Source of the DNA: Pseudomonas sp. GD03919
GTDB taxonomy: Bacteria; Pseudomonadota; Gammaproteobacteria; Pseudomonadales; Pseudomonadaceae
Length of the DNA: 64,000 nt
Direction: 5' to 3'
Assembly: GCF_029814935.1 (NCBI RefSeq)
Contig: NZ_CP104582.1
Location: 3,224,001 to 3,288,000, forward strand
A model generated the notes under the pieces. That model ran no database searches and was not told the origin of the DNA. It was given only the letters and a program-made list of their open reading frames with translations. This document shows, one piece after another, positions 51,905-60,854 of the stretch. The stretch's first letter is position 1. Every line of letters starts with the position of its first letter. The position numbers and the translations under genes were made by a program.

Positions 51905-52459
51905 ATGCTCAAGCAACTCGTTCTCGCCACCGGCGCCCTGCTGCTGTCCTCCAGCCTGCTGGCCGCCGACAACCCCAAGGTACTGCTGACCACCAGCCTG
52001 GGCGAAGTGGAAGTGGAGCTGGCCGCCGACAAGGCACCGATCAGCACGCAAAACTTCCTCAAATACGTCGACAACGGCTTTTACAACGGCACCCAGTTCC
52101 ATCGGGTGATTCCGGGCTTCATGGTTCAGGGCGGCGGTTTCGATGCCGATATGCGTCAGAAGGACACCGACGCACCGATCAAGAACGAGGCCGACAATGG
52201 CCTGCACAACGTCCGTGGCACCCTGGCCATGGCGCGCACGCAGGTACGCGATTCGGCCACCAGCCAGTTCTTCATCAACCACAAGGACAATGCCTTCCTC
52301 GACCACAGCGCGCGTGACTTCGGCTACGCCGTGTTCGGCAAGGTCACCCGTGGCATGGACGTGGTGGACAAGATTGCCCAGGTACCGACCGGCAATCGTG
52401 GCATGCACCAGAACGTACCGCGCGAGCCGGTGCTGATCATCGAGGCCAAACGTCTGTAA
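51905..52459 (+). CDS. ppiA: Peptidyl-prolyl cis-trans isomerase A (cyclophilin), periplasmic
   Basis: 184 residues. Signal peptide [20 protein letters not shown], then a cyclophilin domain with [15 protein letters not shown] (catalytic Arg), [22 protein letters not shown] and [14 protein letters not shown]. It helps fold periplasmic proteins. Close behind the hydrolase gene and followed by a REP-like pair. Confidence 0.93.
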   Translation: MLKQLVLATGALLLSSSLLAADNPKVLLTTSLGEVEVELAADKAPISTQNFLKYVDNGFYNGTQFHRVIPGFMVQGGGFDADMRQKDTDAPIKNEADNGLHNVRGTLAMARTQVRDSATSQFFINHKDNAFLDHSARDFGYAVFGKVTRGMDVVDKIAQVPTGNRGMHQNVPREPVLIIEAKRL

Positions 52460-52467
52460 GCCACTGA

Positions 52468-52527
52468 GTAGCCCGGATGCAATCCGGGGGATTGCAGCAC
52501 ACCCTCCCCGGATTGCATCCGGGCTAC
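52468..52527. repeat. REP-like inverted repeat pair
   Basis: GTAGCCCGGATGCAATCCGG and, inverted, CCGGATTGCATCCGGGCTAC, around a short spacer. One of four paired copies in the window. Confidence 0.82.
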
Positions 52528-52540
52528 GAGAGCGCCATGA

Positions 52541-52573
52541 ACGACAAAGCCGCCCAGTGGGCGGCTTTGTCGT
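52541..52573. terminator. Bidirectional terminator between ppiA and fpr
   Basis: ACGACAAAGCCGCC-CAGT-GGGCGGCTTTGTCGT, a near-perfect stem with T/A-rich flanks, serving convergent genes. Confidence 0.82.
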
Positions 52574-52586
52574 TTAACGGCAGCGC

Positions 52587-53366
52587 TTATTTCTCGACGA
52601 AGGCGCGCTCGATCAGATAGTCCCCCGGCTCACGCATGCGCGGGGAAATCTTCAGGCCAAAGCTGTCGAGCACTTCGCTGGTCTCGTCGAGCATGCTCGG
52701 GCTGCCGCAGATCATGGCGCGGTCATCCTGCGGATTGATCGGCGGCAGGCCGATGTCGGCGAACAGCTTGCCGCTGCGCATCAGGTCGGTCAGGCGGCCC
52801 TGGTTCTCGAACGGTTCGCGGGTCACGGTGGGGTAGTAGATCAGCTTCTCTTTCAGCGCATCGCCAAAGAACTCGTTGCGCGGCAGATGCTCGGTGATGA
52901 ACTCGCGGTAGGCCACTTCGTTCACGTAGCGCACGCCATGAACCAGAATCACCTTCTCGAAACGCTCGTAGGTTTCCGGATCCTGAATCACGCTCATGAA
53001 CGGTGCCAGGCCGGTACCAGTGGACAGCAGATAGAGGTGCTTGCCGGGGTTGAGGTCATCGAGCACCAGGGTGCCGGTGGGCTTCTTGCTGATGATGATC
53101 TCGTCGCCTTCCTTGAGGTGCTGCAGCTGCGAGGTCAGCGGACCGTCCGGCACCTTGATGCTGAAGAACTCCAGATGCTCTTCCCAGTTCGGGCTGGCGA
53201 TGGAATAGGCGCGCATCAGCGGGCGACCGTTTTCCTGCTGCAGGCCGATCATCACGAACTGGCCATTCTCGAAGCGCAGGCCCGGATCACGGGTGCACTT
53301 GAAGCTGAACAGCGTATCGTTCCAGTGGTGGACGCTGAGCACACGCTCGACGTTCATATTGCTCAT
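52587..53366 (-). CDS. fpr: Ferredoxin-NADP+ reductase
   Basis: 259 residues. FAD-binding RAYSIASPNWEE, NADP-binding LSTGTGLAPFMSVI, VILVHGVRYVNEVAYRE, GSPSMLDETSEVLDSFG, with a C-terminal YLIERAFVEK. It moves electrons between NADPH and ferredoxin or flavodoxin and helps during oxidative stress. The start ATG 53366 (NMNVERVLSVHHWNDT) has GGAAATCATC ahead. Divergent from finR, its known regulator in P. putida. Confidence 0.93.
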   Translation of the reverse strand: MSNMNVERVLSVHHWNDTLFSFKCTRDPGLRFENGQFVMIGLQQENGRPLMRAYSIASPNWEEHLEFFSIKVPDGPLTSQLQHLKEGDEIIISKKPTGTLVLDDLNPGKHLYLLSTGTGLAPFMSVIQDPETYERFEKVILVHGVRYVNEVAYREFITEHLPRNEFFGDALKEKLIYYPTVTREPFENQGRLTDLMRSGKLFADIGLPPINPQDDRAMICGSPSMLDETSEVLDSFGLKISPRMREPGDYLIERAFVEK

Positions 53367-53479
53367 GATGATTTCCTCGAAAAACGACAGCGCCAAAGGC
53401 GCGATTGCGCGGGATTTTATTCGCGGCAACAATATCTGTTAAGTGGATTATCAAGATATAGGTTATCGGTTATATCGAT

Positions 53480-54406
53480 ATGCGATTTACCCTCAGACAA
53501 CTTCAGGTATTCGTCGCCGTGGCGCAGCATGAGAGCGTTTCCCGCGCCGCGCAATCGCTCGCATTGTCGCAGTCGGCGACCAGCACCTCGCTGACCGAAC
53601 TGGAACGGCAATCCGATTGCCAGCTGTTCGATCGCGCGGGCAAACGCCTGGCGCTCAACGCCCTGGGCCGGCAGTTGCTGCCCGAGGCCGTGGCGCTGAT
53701 CGATCAGGCCCGCGAGATCGAGCGCCTGCTCGGCGGCAAGAGCGGCTATGGCTCACTGAACGTTGGCGCCACCCTGACCGTGGGCAACTACCTGGCCACC
53801 CTGCTGATCGGCAGCTTCATGCAGCGCCATCCCGAATGCCGGGTGAAGCTGCAGGTGCACAACACCGCCCATGTGGTGCAACAGATCGCCCATTATGAGC
53901 TGGACCTGGGCTTGATCGAAGGCGACTGCCAGCACCCGGATATCGAGGTGCAGCCCTGGGTCGAGGACGAACTGGTGGTGTTCTGTGCGCCACAGCATCC
54001 GCTGGCCAAGCGCGGCAGTGCCAGTCTGGAGGAGTTGACGCACGAAGCCTGGATTCTGCGTGAACAGGGCTCGGGCACGCGGCTGACCTTCGACCAGGCC
54101 ATGCGCCATCACCCGCGCAACCTGAATATCCGCCTGGAGCTGGAACACACCGAGGCGATCAAGCGTGCGGTGGAATCCGGCCTGGGCATCGGCTGCATCT
54201 CGCGTCTGGCGCTGCGCGACGCCTTTCGCCGGGGCAGCCTGATGCCGGTAGAAACCCCGCAACTGGATCTGCGCCGGCAGTTCTACTTCATCTGGCACAA
54301 GCAGAAGTACCGCACGGCAGCGATGCGCGAGTTTCTCGAGCAATGTCGCGCGCTGACCGCAGGCGTCAGCCGTAGCGACCAGATCGTCCTGCCGCCAATC
54401 GTCTGA
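53480..54406 (+). CDS. finR: LysR-family regulator FinR
   Basis: 308 residues. HTH region FTLRQLQVFVAVAQHESVSRAAQSLALSQSATSTSLTELERQ and full effector domain. Its divergent position next to fpr, with an AT-rich 113-base shared region (53408-53479), matches P. putida finR, which activates fpr on superoxide stress. The name rests on this context. It ends 3 bases before the end of the convergent dgkA gene. Confidence 0.85.
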   Translation: MRFTLRQLQVFVAVAQHESVSRAAQSLALSQSATSTSLTELERQSDCQLFDRAGKRLALNALGRQLLPEAVALIDQAREIERLLGGKSGYGSLNVGATLTVGNYLATLLIGSFMQRHPECRVKLQVHNTAHVVQQIAHYELDLGLIEGDCQHPDIEVQPWVEDELVVFCAPQHPLAKRGSASLEELTHEAWILREQGSGTRLTFDQAMRHHPRNLNIRLELEHTEAIKRAVESGLGIGCISRLALRDAFRRGSLMPVETPQLDLRRQFYFIWHKQKYRTAAMREFLEQCRALTAGVSRSDQIVLPPIV

Positions 54407-54409
54407 GCC

Positions 54410-54775
54410 TCACCCCAGCAGAATGATCGCCCAGACCGAGGCGATCATGCCCAGCGCCAGCAATTGCGCAGCGCTGCCCATGTCCTTGGCATTTTTCGAC
54501 AGCGGATGGCGCTCGAGGGAAATGCGGTCGATGGCGGCCTCGATGGCCGAGTTGAGCAGTTCGACGATCAGCGCCAGCAGACAAACCGCGACCATCAAGG
54601 CCCGCTCGGCGCGACTGACCTCGAACACAAAAGCCGAGGGGATCAGCAGCAGATTGAGCAGCACCAGTTGACGAAATGCCGCCTCACCGAGAAATGCGGC
54701 GCGCAAGCCATCGAGCGAATAGCCCGCTGCATTGAGGATGCGTTTCAGGCCCGTCTGGCCCTTGAATTCGGACAT
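54410..54775 (-). CDS. dgkA: Diacylglycerol kinase
   Basis: 121 residues with three membrane helices. Conserved catalytic region LIVELLNSAIEAAIDRISLERHPLSKNAKDMGSAAQLL. It phosphorylates diacylglycerol released by membrane-derived sugar transfer and returns it to phospholipid synthesis. Starts at ATG 54775. The ErdR-like gene lies upstream on the same strand, an arrangement I recall from P. aeruginosa. Confidence 0.93.
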   Translation of the reverse strand: MSEFKGQTGLKRILNAAGYSLDGLRAAFLGEAAFRQLVLLNLLLIPSAFVFEVSRAERALMVAVCLLALIVELLNSAIEAAIDRISLERHPLSKNAKDMGSAAQLLALGMIASVWAIILLG

Positions 54776-54907
54776 GCGCCCTACCCCTGCGAAAAAGGCA
54801 CGCAGCTTACTGCATCCGCCGTCGGAGAGCCTATACAGGAGAGGACAAGCTGAGCCCGATCATGCGGCTGCGCTTGCGTAGACCCTGGCGCAGCAGGTTA
54901 CGTCTGG

Positions 54908-55555
54908 CTAAGCGGGGATCGATTCCATCTGCTGCAACAGCAACGCCGCCTGAGTGCGGGTGCGCACGCCCAGCTTGCGGAAGATCGCCGTCACATGCGC
55001 CTTAACGGTGGCTTCGGATACGCCCAGCTCGTAGGCGATCTGCTTGTTCAGCAACCCTTCGCAGACCATGGTCAGCACCCGGAACTGCTGTGGCGTGAGG
55101 CTCGCCAGGCCGACACTCGCGGCCTTGGCCTCATCGGAAACCGGCGCACCTTCTTCAGCCAGTGCGGGCCACCAGGTATCACCATCGAGCACATGGCGCA
55201 CGGCCTGCTGCAGGGTTTCCAACGGGCTGGATTTGGGAATGAAACCGCTGGCGCCGAACTCGCGGGAGCGGTTGACCACCGAGGCCTCTTCCTGGGCGGA
55301 GATCATCACCACGGGGATCTGCGGGTACTGCCCGCGCAACAGCACCAGCCCGGAAAAACCATAGGCACCCGGCATATTGAGATCGAGCAGAACCAGATCC
55401 CAGCCACTCTTGGCGGCCAGATGGCCCTCGAGTTCGGCAATGCTGGCAGCCTCGACCAGATGCACCTGCGGCCCCAGCCCCAGGGTCAGTGCTTGCTGCA
55501 GCGCGCTGCGAAACAGTGGGTGATCGTCGGCAATCAGGATTTCGTAGGCGGCCAT
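54908..55555 (-). CDS. erdR: LuxR/NarL-type response regulator, ErdR-like
   Basis: 215 residues. Receiver domain (LIADDHPLFRSALQQAL; phospho-acceptor Asp in LVLLDLNMPGA; Lys in FIPKSS) and a C-terminal LuxR-type HTH (LTPQQFRVLTMVCEGLLNKQIAYELGVSEATVKAHVTAIFRKLG). ErdR (also called AgmR-like) regulates ethanol and acetate use in P. aeruginosa; no sensor kinase is adjacent. The name rests on the dgkA neighbour and family similarity. Confidence 0.8.
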   Translation of the reverse strand: MAAYEILIADDHPLFRSALQQALTLGLGPQVHLVEAASIAELEGHLAAKSGWDLVLLDLNMPGAYGFSGLVLLRGQYPQIPVVMISAQEEASVVNRSREFGASGFIPKSSPLETLQQAVRHVLDGDTWWPALAEEGAPVSDEAKAASVGLASLTPQQFRVLTMVCEGLLNKQIAYELGVSEATVKAHVTAIFRKLGVRTRTQAALLLQQMESIPA

Positions 55556-55759
55556 GGGCAGATCCTGTTGTTGTTATGAATGGCACGGAGGTGAGTATGG
55601 CAGTGCTTTTCGCCTGAAGATCCGTTCAAGGCTGCACATCCAGCAGCACAGACTCACCCACTCGGACCGACGGCGGCGCTCAGCATGCCGAGCTGTGACG
55701 GGGTGGTCAAGCGCAATGCTTTGCGGCAGGATGCGCAGCTTTACTGCCGAGATCCCCGA

Positions 55760-56686
55760 ATGCGAAGCCAAGCCCTGCGCGCTGACCTGTTGATGCTGAT
55801 CACCGCGATGATCTGGGGCAGTGCCTTCGTCGCCCAGCGCCTGGGCATGGATAACATTGGCCCCTTCCTTTATACCGGCCTGCGCTTTGCCCTGGCCTGC
55901 GTGGTGCTGCTGCCCGTGCTGGCCCTGCTGCAACGTCGCCAGCAGCATCGTCCCGCCCCGGTGAATCGCAACCTGCTGGTCGGCGGGGTGATCATGGGGC
56001 TGGCCCTGGCGCTGGGAATCAACCTGCAGCAGGTCGGCCTGCTGTTCACCACGGTGACCAACTCCGGCTTCATCACCGGCCTGTACGTGATCGTGGTGCC
56101 GCTTCTCGGCCTGCTGATCGGCCAGCGCAGCAGCGCCGGCATCTGGCTGGGCGCCAGTCTGGCGGTGGTCGGCATGTTTCTGCTCAGCGTCGGCGAAGGC
56201 TTTACCGTGGCTTCCGGCGACTGGCTGCAACTGGCCGGCGCCTTCGTCTGGGGCGTGCATGTGTTGCTGGTGGGCTTCTTCGCCAGCCGTCACGACCCGC
56301 TGCGTCTGGCCTTCATCCAGTTCGCCACCTGCGCGCTGATCAGCCTGTTGCTGGCGCTGCTGTTCGAGACCGCGACACTGGACGGCATCATTGCCGCCGG
56401 CCCGGCCATTCTCTACGGCGGCCTGTTCGGCGTGGCGGTGGGCTTCACCCTGCAGGTGGTGGCGCAGCAACATGCCATCGCCTCGCACGCGGCGATCATC
56501 CTCTCGCTTGAGGCCGTATTCGCCGCCATCGCCGGCGCCCTGCTGCTGGGTGAAATACTGGCACTGCGCGGCTATCTGGGTTGCGCCCTGATGTTCGGCG
56601 GCATGCTGCTGGCGCAGCTGTGGCCCAAGCCACTGCCAGGTGAACTCAGCGGTACGTCTGCAAACGCTGATGCAGCGCGTCGTTGA
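55760..56686 (+). CDS. DMT-family (EamA) transporter
   Basis: 308 residues with about ten membrane helices in two EamA repeats (LLMLITAMIWGSAFVAQRLGMDNIGPF; GFITGLYVIVVPLLGLLIGQR; HAAIILSLEAVFAAIAGALLLGE). Probable metabolite exporter; substrate unknown. Start ATG 55760. Its 3' end overlaps the DTW gene by 41 bases on the opposite strand. Confidence 0.86.
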   Translation: MRSQALRADLLMLITAMIWGSAFVAQRLGMDNIGPFLYTGLRFALACVVLLPVLALLQRRQQHRPAPVNRNLLVGGVIMGLALALGINLQQVGLLFTTVTNSGFITGLYVIVVPLLGLLIGQRSSAGIWLGASLAVVGMFLLSVGEGFTVASGDWLQLAGAFVWGVHVLLVGFFASRHDPLRLAFIQFATCALISLLLALLFETATLDGIIAAGPAILYGGLFGVAVGFTLQVVAQQHAIASHAAIILSLEAVFAAIAGALLLGEILALRGYLGCALMFGGMLLAQLWPKPLPGELSGTSANADAARR

Positions 56687-57368
56687 GATCCAGCGGCAGA
56701 CGCCGTTTGGCCGCCAGGTAATGCTGACTGAAGGCATCCAGATAGTCGTCCAGTGCCTCGCCGGCACGCTGATCACCGGCCAGCTCCAGGCACAGGGCAG
56801 CCACCTCGGCCGTGCACAGGTGCTCACCACGGGTAGAGCGGCGCAGGCGATAGCGCGATAGTTGCGCCGGCGTCAGGCTCAGCACCGGCAGCGCGTCCAG
56901 ATAGGGGCTCTTGCGAAACATCTTGCGCGCCTCGGTCCAGGTGGCATCGAGCAGCACGAACAGCGGCCGCTTGCCGGGCGCCAATGTCACCTCCTCGACC
57001 ACGCGCGACGGCGCCACGTACTCACCGGGAAAGACCAGATAGGGCTGCCACTGCGGATCGGCCAACAGCTCCAGCAGCGCCGGCTCGACAGCGGTTCGTG
57101 CCCAACAGAAGGCATGGGTCTCGGGTACCACGTCAGCGATCAGCCAGCCGGTATTGCTCGGCTTCAGCGCCTCGATGTCGTGCATCACCAGGCACATGCC
57201 GGCATTGGCCCGGACCTGCGGACGCCAGGCGCACAAGCAGTGCGTCGGCTGCACCCGACAGTGCGGGCAGCGCTCGGCACGCGAGCCACGCGCGACGAAA
57301 GGCTTGATACTGCGCGCCAGGCGCTCTGCGCGCAGGCGGGCGACGGCATGTGGGGCTGGATCAGTCAT
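56646..57368 (-). CDS. DTW-domain tRNA-uridine aminocarboxypropyltransferase-like protein
   Basis: 240 residues. N-terminal cysteine cluster CPHCRVQPTHCLC, then the DTW domain with LLDATWTEARKM and LSRYRLRRSTRGEHLCTAEVAALCLEL. In E. coli the DTW enzyme TapT adds an acp group to uridine 47 of tRNAs from S-adenosylmethionine; this protein has the same layout. Start ATG 57368; the frame is open upstream but over low-quality residues. Confidence 0.85.
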   Translation of the reverse strand: MTDPAPHAVARLRAERLARSIKPFVARGSRAERCPHCRVQPTHCLCAWRPQVRANAGMCLVMHDIEALKPSNTGWLIADVVPETHAFCWARTAVEPALLELLADPQWQPYLVFPGEYVAPSRVVEEVTLAPGKRPLFVLLDATWTEARKMFRKSPYLDALPVLSLTPAQLSRYRLRRSTRGEHLCTAEVAALCLELAGDQRAGEALDDYLDAFSQHYLAAKRRLPLDLNDALHQRLQTYR

Positions 57369-57531
57369 GGAAGGCGCAACGGCGATTGGGCGCGCGATTC
57401 TAACACCTCGCCCGCACCGCTGGCGGGCCAGAACCAGTAGACTGCAACCGTCACAGGCCAATGGCCATTGCCGCGAACATTCACGGCAGCGGTCTGTCCA
57501 AGGCTGTCCACGCCTTCAGGAGTTACATCAC

Positions 57532-57933
57532 ATGCTGCGTTACATCCTTCCTGCCCTCGCACTCAGCCTGATGCTTGCCACCGCCCAGGCCGCCTCGCTG
57601 AAGGAAATGGAGCTGACTCGCACCCTGGAGCAGGTCGCCCGACAGAGCAGCGAGGGCACGCCACGGGCGATCAACGAGGACATTCTCGATCAGGGTTACA
57701 CCGTGGATGGCCACACGCTGATCAACCACCTCAGCGTGCGCCCGGCACATGCGGCAAACATGCGCGGCAACCCGGACATCGTGCGCAGCCAACTGGCAGC
57801 CAGCGTCTGCCGCAATCCGGGCTATCGCAGCCTGCTGGCCCAGGGCGCGCAGTTGCGCTACCAGTTCAGCGAATACCGCAGCAACCGCCCGGTCACCGTC
57901 GAAACCTTCGACAAGGGTGATTGCGGCCTGTAA
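57532..57933 (+). CDS. Exported protein, PA3611-like (QSregVF family, tentative)
   Basis: 133 residues. Signal peptide LRYILPALALSLMLATAQA, then a helical/beta domain (SLKEMELTRTLEQVARQSSEGTPRAINEDILDQGYTVDGHTLINHLSV...) with two cysteines (SVCRNPGY; KGDCGL). Layout and neighbours recall the P. aeruginosa PA3611-like family labelled quorum-sensing-regulated virulence factor. That naming is from memory and tentative. Start ATG 57532. Confidence 0.7.
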   Translation: MLRYILPALALSLMLATAQAASLKEMELTRTLEQVARQSSEGTPRAINEDILDQGYTVDGHTLINHLSVRPAHAANMRGNPDIVRSQLAASVCRNPGYRSLLAQGAQLRYQFSEYRSNRPVTVETFDKGDCGL

Positions 57934-57946
57934 GTGCTGGCCAGGT

Positions 57947-58283
57947 TCAGCCTCGCTGCGCCCGGCGCTGGGCGTCATCGGCGCGTAACTCGGCGAGCAG
58001 GACCCCCATGTAGCGTGAGCGTCGCCCCCCCTTCGAGGCGACGCACGCACGCCTCCTGCAGACTCAACGGGTTGATCCGTGCCGCCTCCTGCAGCATGCG
58101 ATAGCAGGCCGTTGAAAAACGTAGGCGAGGCAGCCAATGCAAGGCAAAAATAGGCGAAAAAGCGGAGTTTACGAGCTGTAAATGAGCATTTTGAGCCTGT
58201 TTTTAACGCAGCAGTGGCAACGCAGATAGTTTTTCAACAGCCTGATAGAGGTTGGTGTCGAGTTCCACAATCAGCCTGGGCAT
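57947..58283 (-). pseudogene. Small gene split by a MITE-like insertion and a frameshift
   Basis: On the minus strand the gene starts at ATG 58283 (PRLIVELDTNLY), behind AGGGGCAGGT, and runs into the element at 58244. After it the frame resumes as RMLQEAARINPLSLQEACVRRLEGG. It then needs one base removed at a run of seven C (58025-58031) to continue as RRSRYMGVLLAELRADDAQRRA to the stop at 57947. Removing the element and one copy of the 4-bp duplication rejoins LDTNLY to RMLQEA exactly. The intact product would be about 62 residues, resembling ribbon-helix-helix-type proteins. Confidence 0.75.
58105..58244. mobile_element. MITE-like element, copy 2 (140 bp)
   Basis: Ends CAGGCCGTTGAAAAAC and GTTTTTCAACAGCCTG (one mismatch as inverted repeats), flanked on both sides by ATAG (58101-58104 and 58245-58248), a 4-bp target duplication. 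No coding capacity. It shares the ends and the GTAAATGAGCATTTTGA core with copy 1 at 8537-8697. It sits inside the small gene described above. Confidence 0.88.
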
Positions 58284-58320
58284 ACCTGCCCCTCCCTTGC
58301 AATTGCCCCAACCCGGTGAT

Positions 58321-60729
58321 TCAGCGCAGGACGTTGGGATCTCCCGTGCCGGCCAGCGCGGCCCGTTCCTCGGCCGTCAGCCAGGCATCGACCGTTATGC
58401 CCAGCACCTCGGCGACACTCTGCAACACATGCGCCCAGGTACAGCCGTTGGCGAACAGCATGCCGGCTTCGTCGAAGGTGCCGCCGCGGTTGCGATAACC
58501 CAGTGCCCGACAGAACGCGCCCTCGCCCAGCACCGTGGACAAATGCCCCCGTGCCACCTCCGGGCGCATATGGCTGAGCAATACGCGCCGCCGGTACGCA
58601 GCGGGGAACAACGCTTCATGTTCTGCAGGCGTAGCCAGCGCCGGTGCTTCCCAGGTATCACGCGGCGCCCGAAAACGTCCTGGCTCCTGCAAGTAAATCA
58701 GACGCCAGGCCACCGCATGCTGACTCAGACGAACAGCAGCACGGCGCATCGCGTGTAACTGGTAACTGCCGCTGGCAATCAGCAGCACCGGCTCGCCCTC
58801 GCCCTCGGCAGCCACCAGCAAGGCGCCATCACGGGCCAGTTGTTGTGCTTGCGCGGCCGTGAAGCTGCAGGGCTGCTCGCGCTTGGCCACCACCAGGCAA
58901 GCCAACCTGCCGCGCGCCTGATAGATGCCTGGCAGCAGCGCCAGCAGCGAATTGTGGTCGGCCGGCAGCAGCACGCGCACGACATCGTGCATCTCGCCCA
59001 GCAGCGCTTCACAGAAGGTGGTGTCCTGGTGCGATTGCTGGTTCTTGCCGTTCTCCCAGGTGTGCGAAGTCGCCACCAGCGGCCAACCCAGCCAGCCAGC
59101 TGGGCGCCCGACCTCTTTCTGCTGGCGGGCGAAGATCAGGCTCTGACGCACCGCGCCGAGCATCTTCACGCAGAACGCCTCGTAACTGGCCACCAGGTTC
59201 AGACCGCCCTGGTTGGCCAGGCAGGCGGAAACCACGGCCTCCTCGTTGAGCGCCGTGATCACCGCGCCATGCACTGATTCCAGCTCGCTTTCCGGCTGGC
59301 TGACACGGTGCTTGAGCGCCTTCAGCACGCCACCCAGGCGGTTGCTGGCCAGTTCGTCCGGGTTGCCAACACGGGCGCGTAACTGCGGATTGGCCCGTAC
59401 CAGATCGACAAAGTAGCGATCCAGCGCGCTCATGGGCGAACAGGCAGCGTCGTGAAAATGCAGCGCTGGCTGTACCGGCTGCGCGGGTTGCCGACGAGCC
59501 AGTGGATTGTCTCGTTCAGGCTCACGCCCTTTGCCGGCAGCGAACAGGCTGCAGGCCTCGGCCAATGCCTGCGGCTGCACCCACAACGCCGCTGCATGCT
59601 GGTTGAACAGTTCGCGTGCGTGCGCATCGAGCGCCGGGCTGGCCGGTAGCGGCAGGTTGTGCGCGGCATTGCTGCCAGCGCCATAGAAGCCATAGCCCTT
59701 GGTGGTTTCGGCAATGCCGTAGGGCATGGGCAGGGGATAGTCGATCAGTTCGCGATTACGCTCATCGACCCGATGCGCCAGGCGCTGCTCCATTTCCCAC
59801 AGCGCACAGACGAAGGCCGCCGGGTCACGCCCATCGAAGCTCAGCGGATCGAAACCACAGCCGCGCAGATGCCGGCGAAAGCCCTCCAGTCCCTCCAGCG
59901 TGCCGAGTTCGGTACGCTGCTCGATACGCCGGCCGTTGGCGATCATCACCGGCAGCGCCACGCCACAATCCTCGGCGCGCCACCAACGCGGCATCCAGTC
60001 ACTGCCGCGCTGCTCCTCGGCAGCACCGTCGGAGAGGAAAGCCACCAGTTTTTCGCCCGGCAATGGCAGATGCGCGTACTGCAACTCGGCAAAGCCCAGG
60101 TAACCGCCTTCGGCGATACCACCAGCGGTATGCGGATTGACATGGCTGCCCAGCGGCACGCCAGGGCGGCCGTCCGCCGCCTGCGCATAGCTGTAGAAGT
60201 CTGCCGCCAGGCGGCTCATGCCCGTTTCATCACAGGCATAGCGCTTAGCCTGCTCGGGATGCTGGTTGCCGGTCAGCAGGTTCAGCGCCTCGATGGCTGC
60301 CACGCAATGCCCCTGCCCCATCAGCCAGCCACGCGTCTCACCGGTCAGCGCGTTGAGGGCCAGGTAACCGGCGTAGGCCGGCACCATATTCAGCGCGCCA
60401 CCGGTGTGGCCTTCCGGCACCGGCTTGAAGTCATCGGCCTGCAGCGGCTGACCATCGAGCCGAACACGCCGGGCATAGGTCATGTGCACCACCAGCCAGA
60501 GGCCAGCTGCGGTCAGCGCATCCAGCGCGCGAAACTGGCGGTAGACGCTTGGCAGATCGGGCTGCAAACCGCTTTGCACCAGCTGATGGGCAAGACGAAA
60601 GACCGCAGCGCTGGTCTGCGGGCTATGCTGAACAGGTCCGTGGCCTGCCTGCCAGTGGGCGAAGTCGGGGTATTGCTGGGCGTGTTGAGCCAGAGTCGCG
60701 GCATCGGGCAATAGCTGAGGCTGAGGCAT
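58321..60729 (-). CDS. Phosphoketolase-family TPP-dependent protein, divergent
   Basis: 802 residues, the length of xylulose-5-phosphate/fructose-6-phosphate phosphoketolase. Phosphoketolase-like blocks include GQGH (about 138), HVNPHTAGGIAEGGYLGFAEL (about 196-216), the C-terminal THTWENGKNQQSHQDTTF and GFYGAGSNAAHNLPLP. The usual TPP-binding GDGE is replaced by SDGAAEE (about 233), and the canonical EGGELGY by EGGYLGF. Canonical enzymes cleave xylulose 5-phosphate to acetyl phosphate and glyceraldehyde 3-phosphate; here the reaction is uncertain, and an epimerase-like activity has been assigned to some related proteins in databases as I recall. It is divergent from the MBL-fold gene (60855). 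Confidence 0.8.
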   Translation of the reverse strand: MPQPQLLPDAATLAQHAQQYPDFAHWQAGHGPVQHSPQTSAAVFRLAHQLVQSGLQPDLPSVYRQFRALDALTAAGLWLVVHMTYARRVRLDGQPLQADDFKPVPEGHTGGALNMVPAYAGYLALNALTGETRGWLMGQGHCVAAIEALNLLTGNQHPEQAKRYACDETGMSRLAADFYSYAQAADGRPGVPLGSHVNPHTAGGIAEGGYLGFAELQYAHLPLPGEKLVAFLSDGAAEEQRGSDWMPRWWRAEDCGVALPVMIANGRRIEQRTELGTLEGLEGFRRHLRGCGFDPLSFDGRDPAAFVCALWEMEQRLAHRVDERNRELIDYPLPMPYGIAETTKGYGFYGAGSNAAHNLPLPASPALDAHARELFNQHAAALWVQPQALAEACSLFAAGKGREPERDNPLARRQPAQPVQPALHFHDAACSPMSALDRYFVDLVRANPQLRARVGNPDELASNRLGGVLKALKHRVSQPESELESVHGAVITALNEEAVVSACLANQGGLNLVASYEAFCVKMLGAVRQSLIFARQQKEVGRPAGWLGWPLVATSHTWENGKNQQSHQDTTFCEALLGEMHDVVRVLLPADHNSLLALLPGIYQARGRLACLVVAKREQPCSFTAAQAQQLARDGALLVAAEGEGEPVLLIASGSYQLHAMRRAAVRLSQHAVAWRLIYLQEPGRFRAPRDTWEAPALATPAEHEALFPAAYRRRVLLSHMRPEVARGHLSTVLGEGAFCRALGYRNRGGTFDEAGMLFANGCTWAHVLQSVAEVLGITVDAWLTAEERAALAGTGDPNVLR

Positions 60730-60854
60730 GGGTCATCTCCTGAAAATTCACTTGCAGTTTAGGCACCCGGAGCCCTACATCGAGTGACCTGCATCAAACC
60801 ACGCGACGCTTCAAACCGGCAGACTCGCCACATCATCACAACAAGGAATGAACC

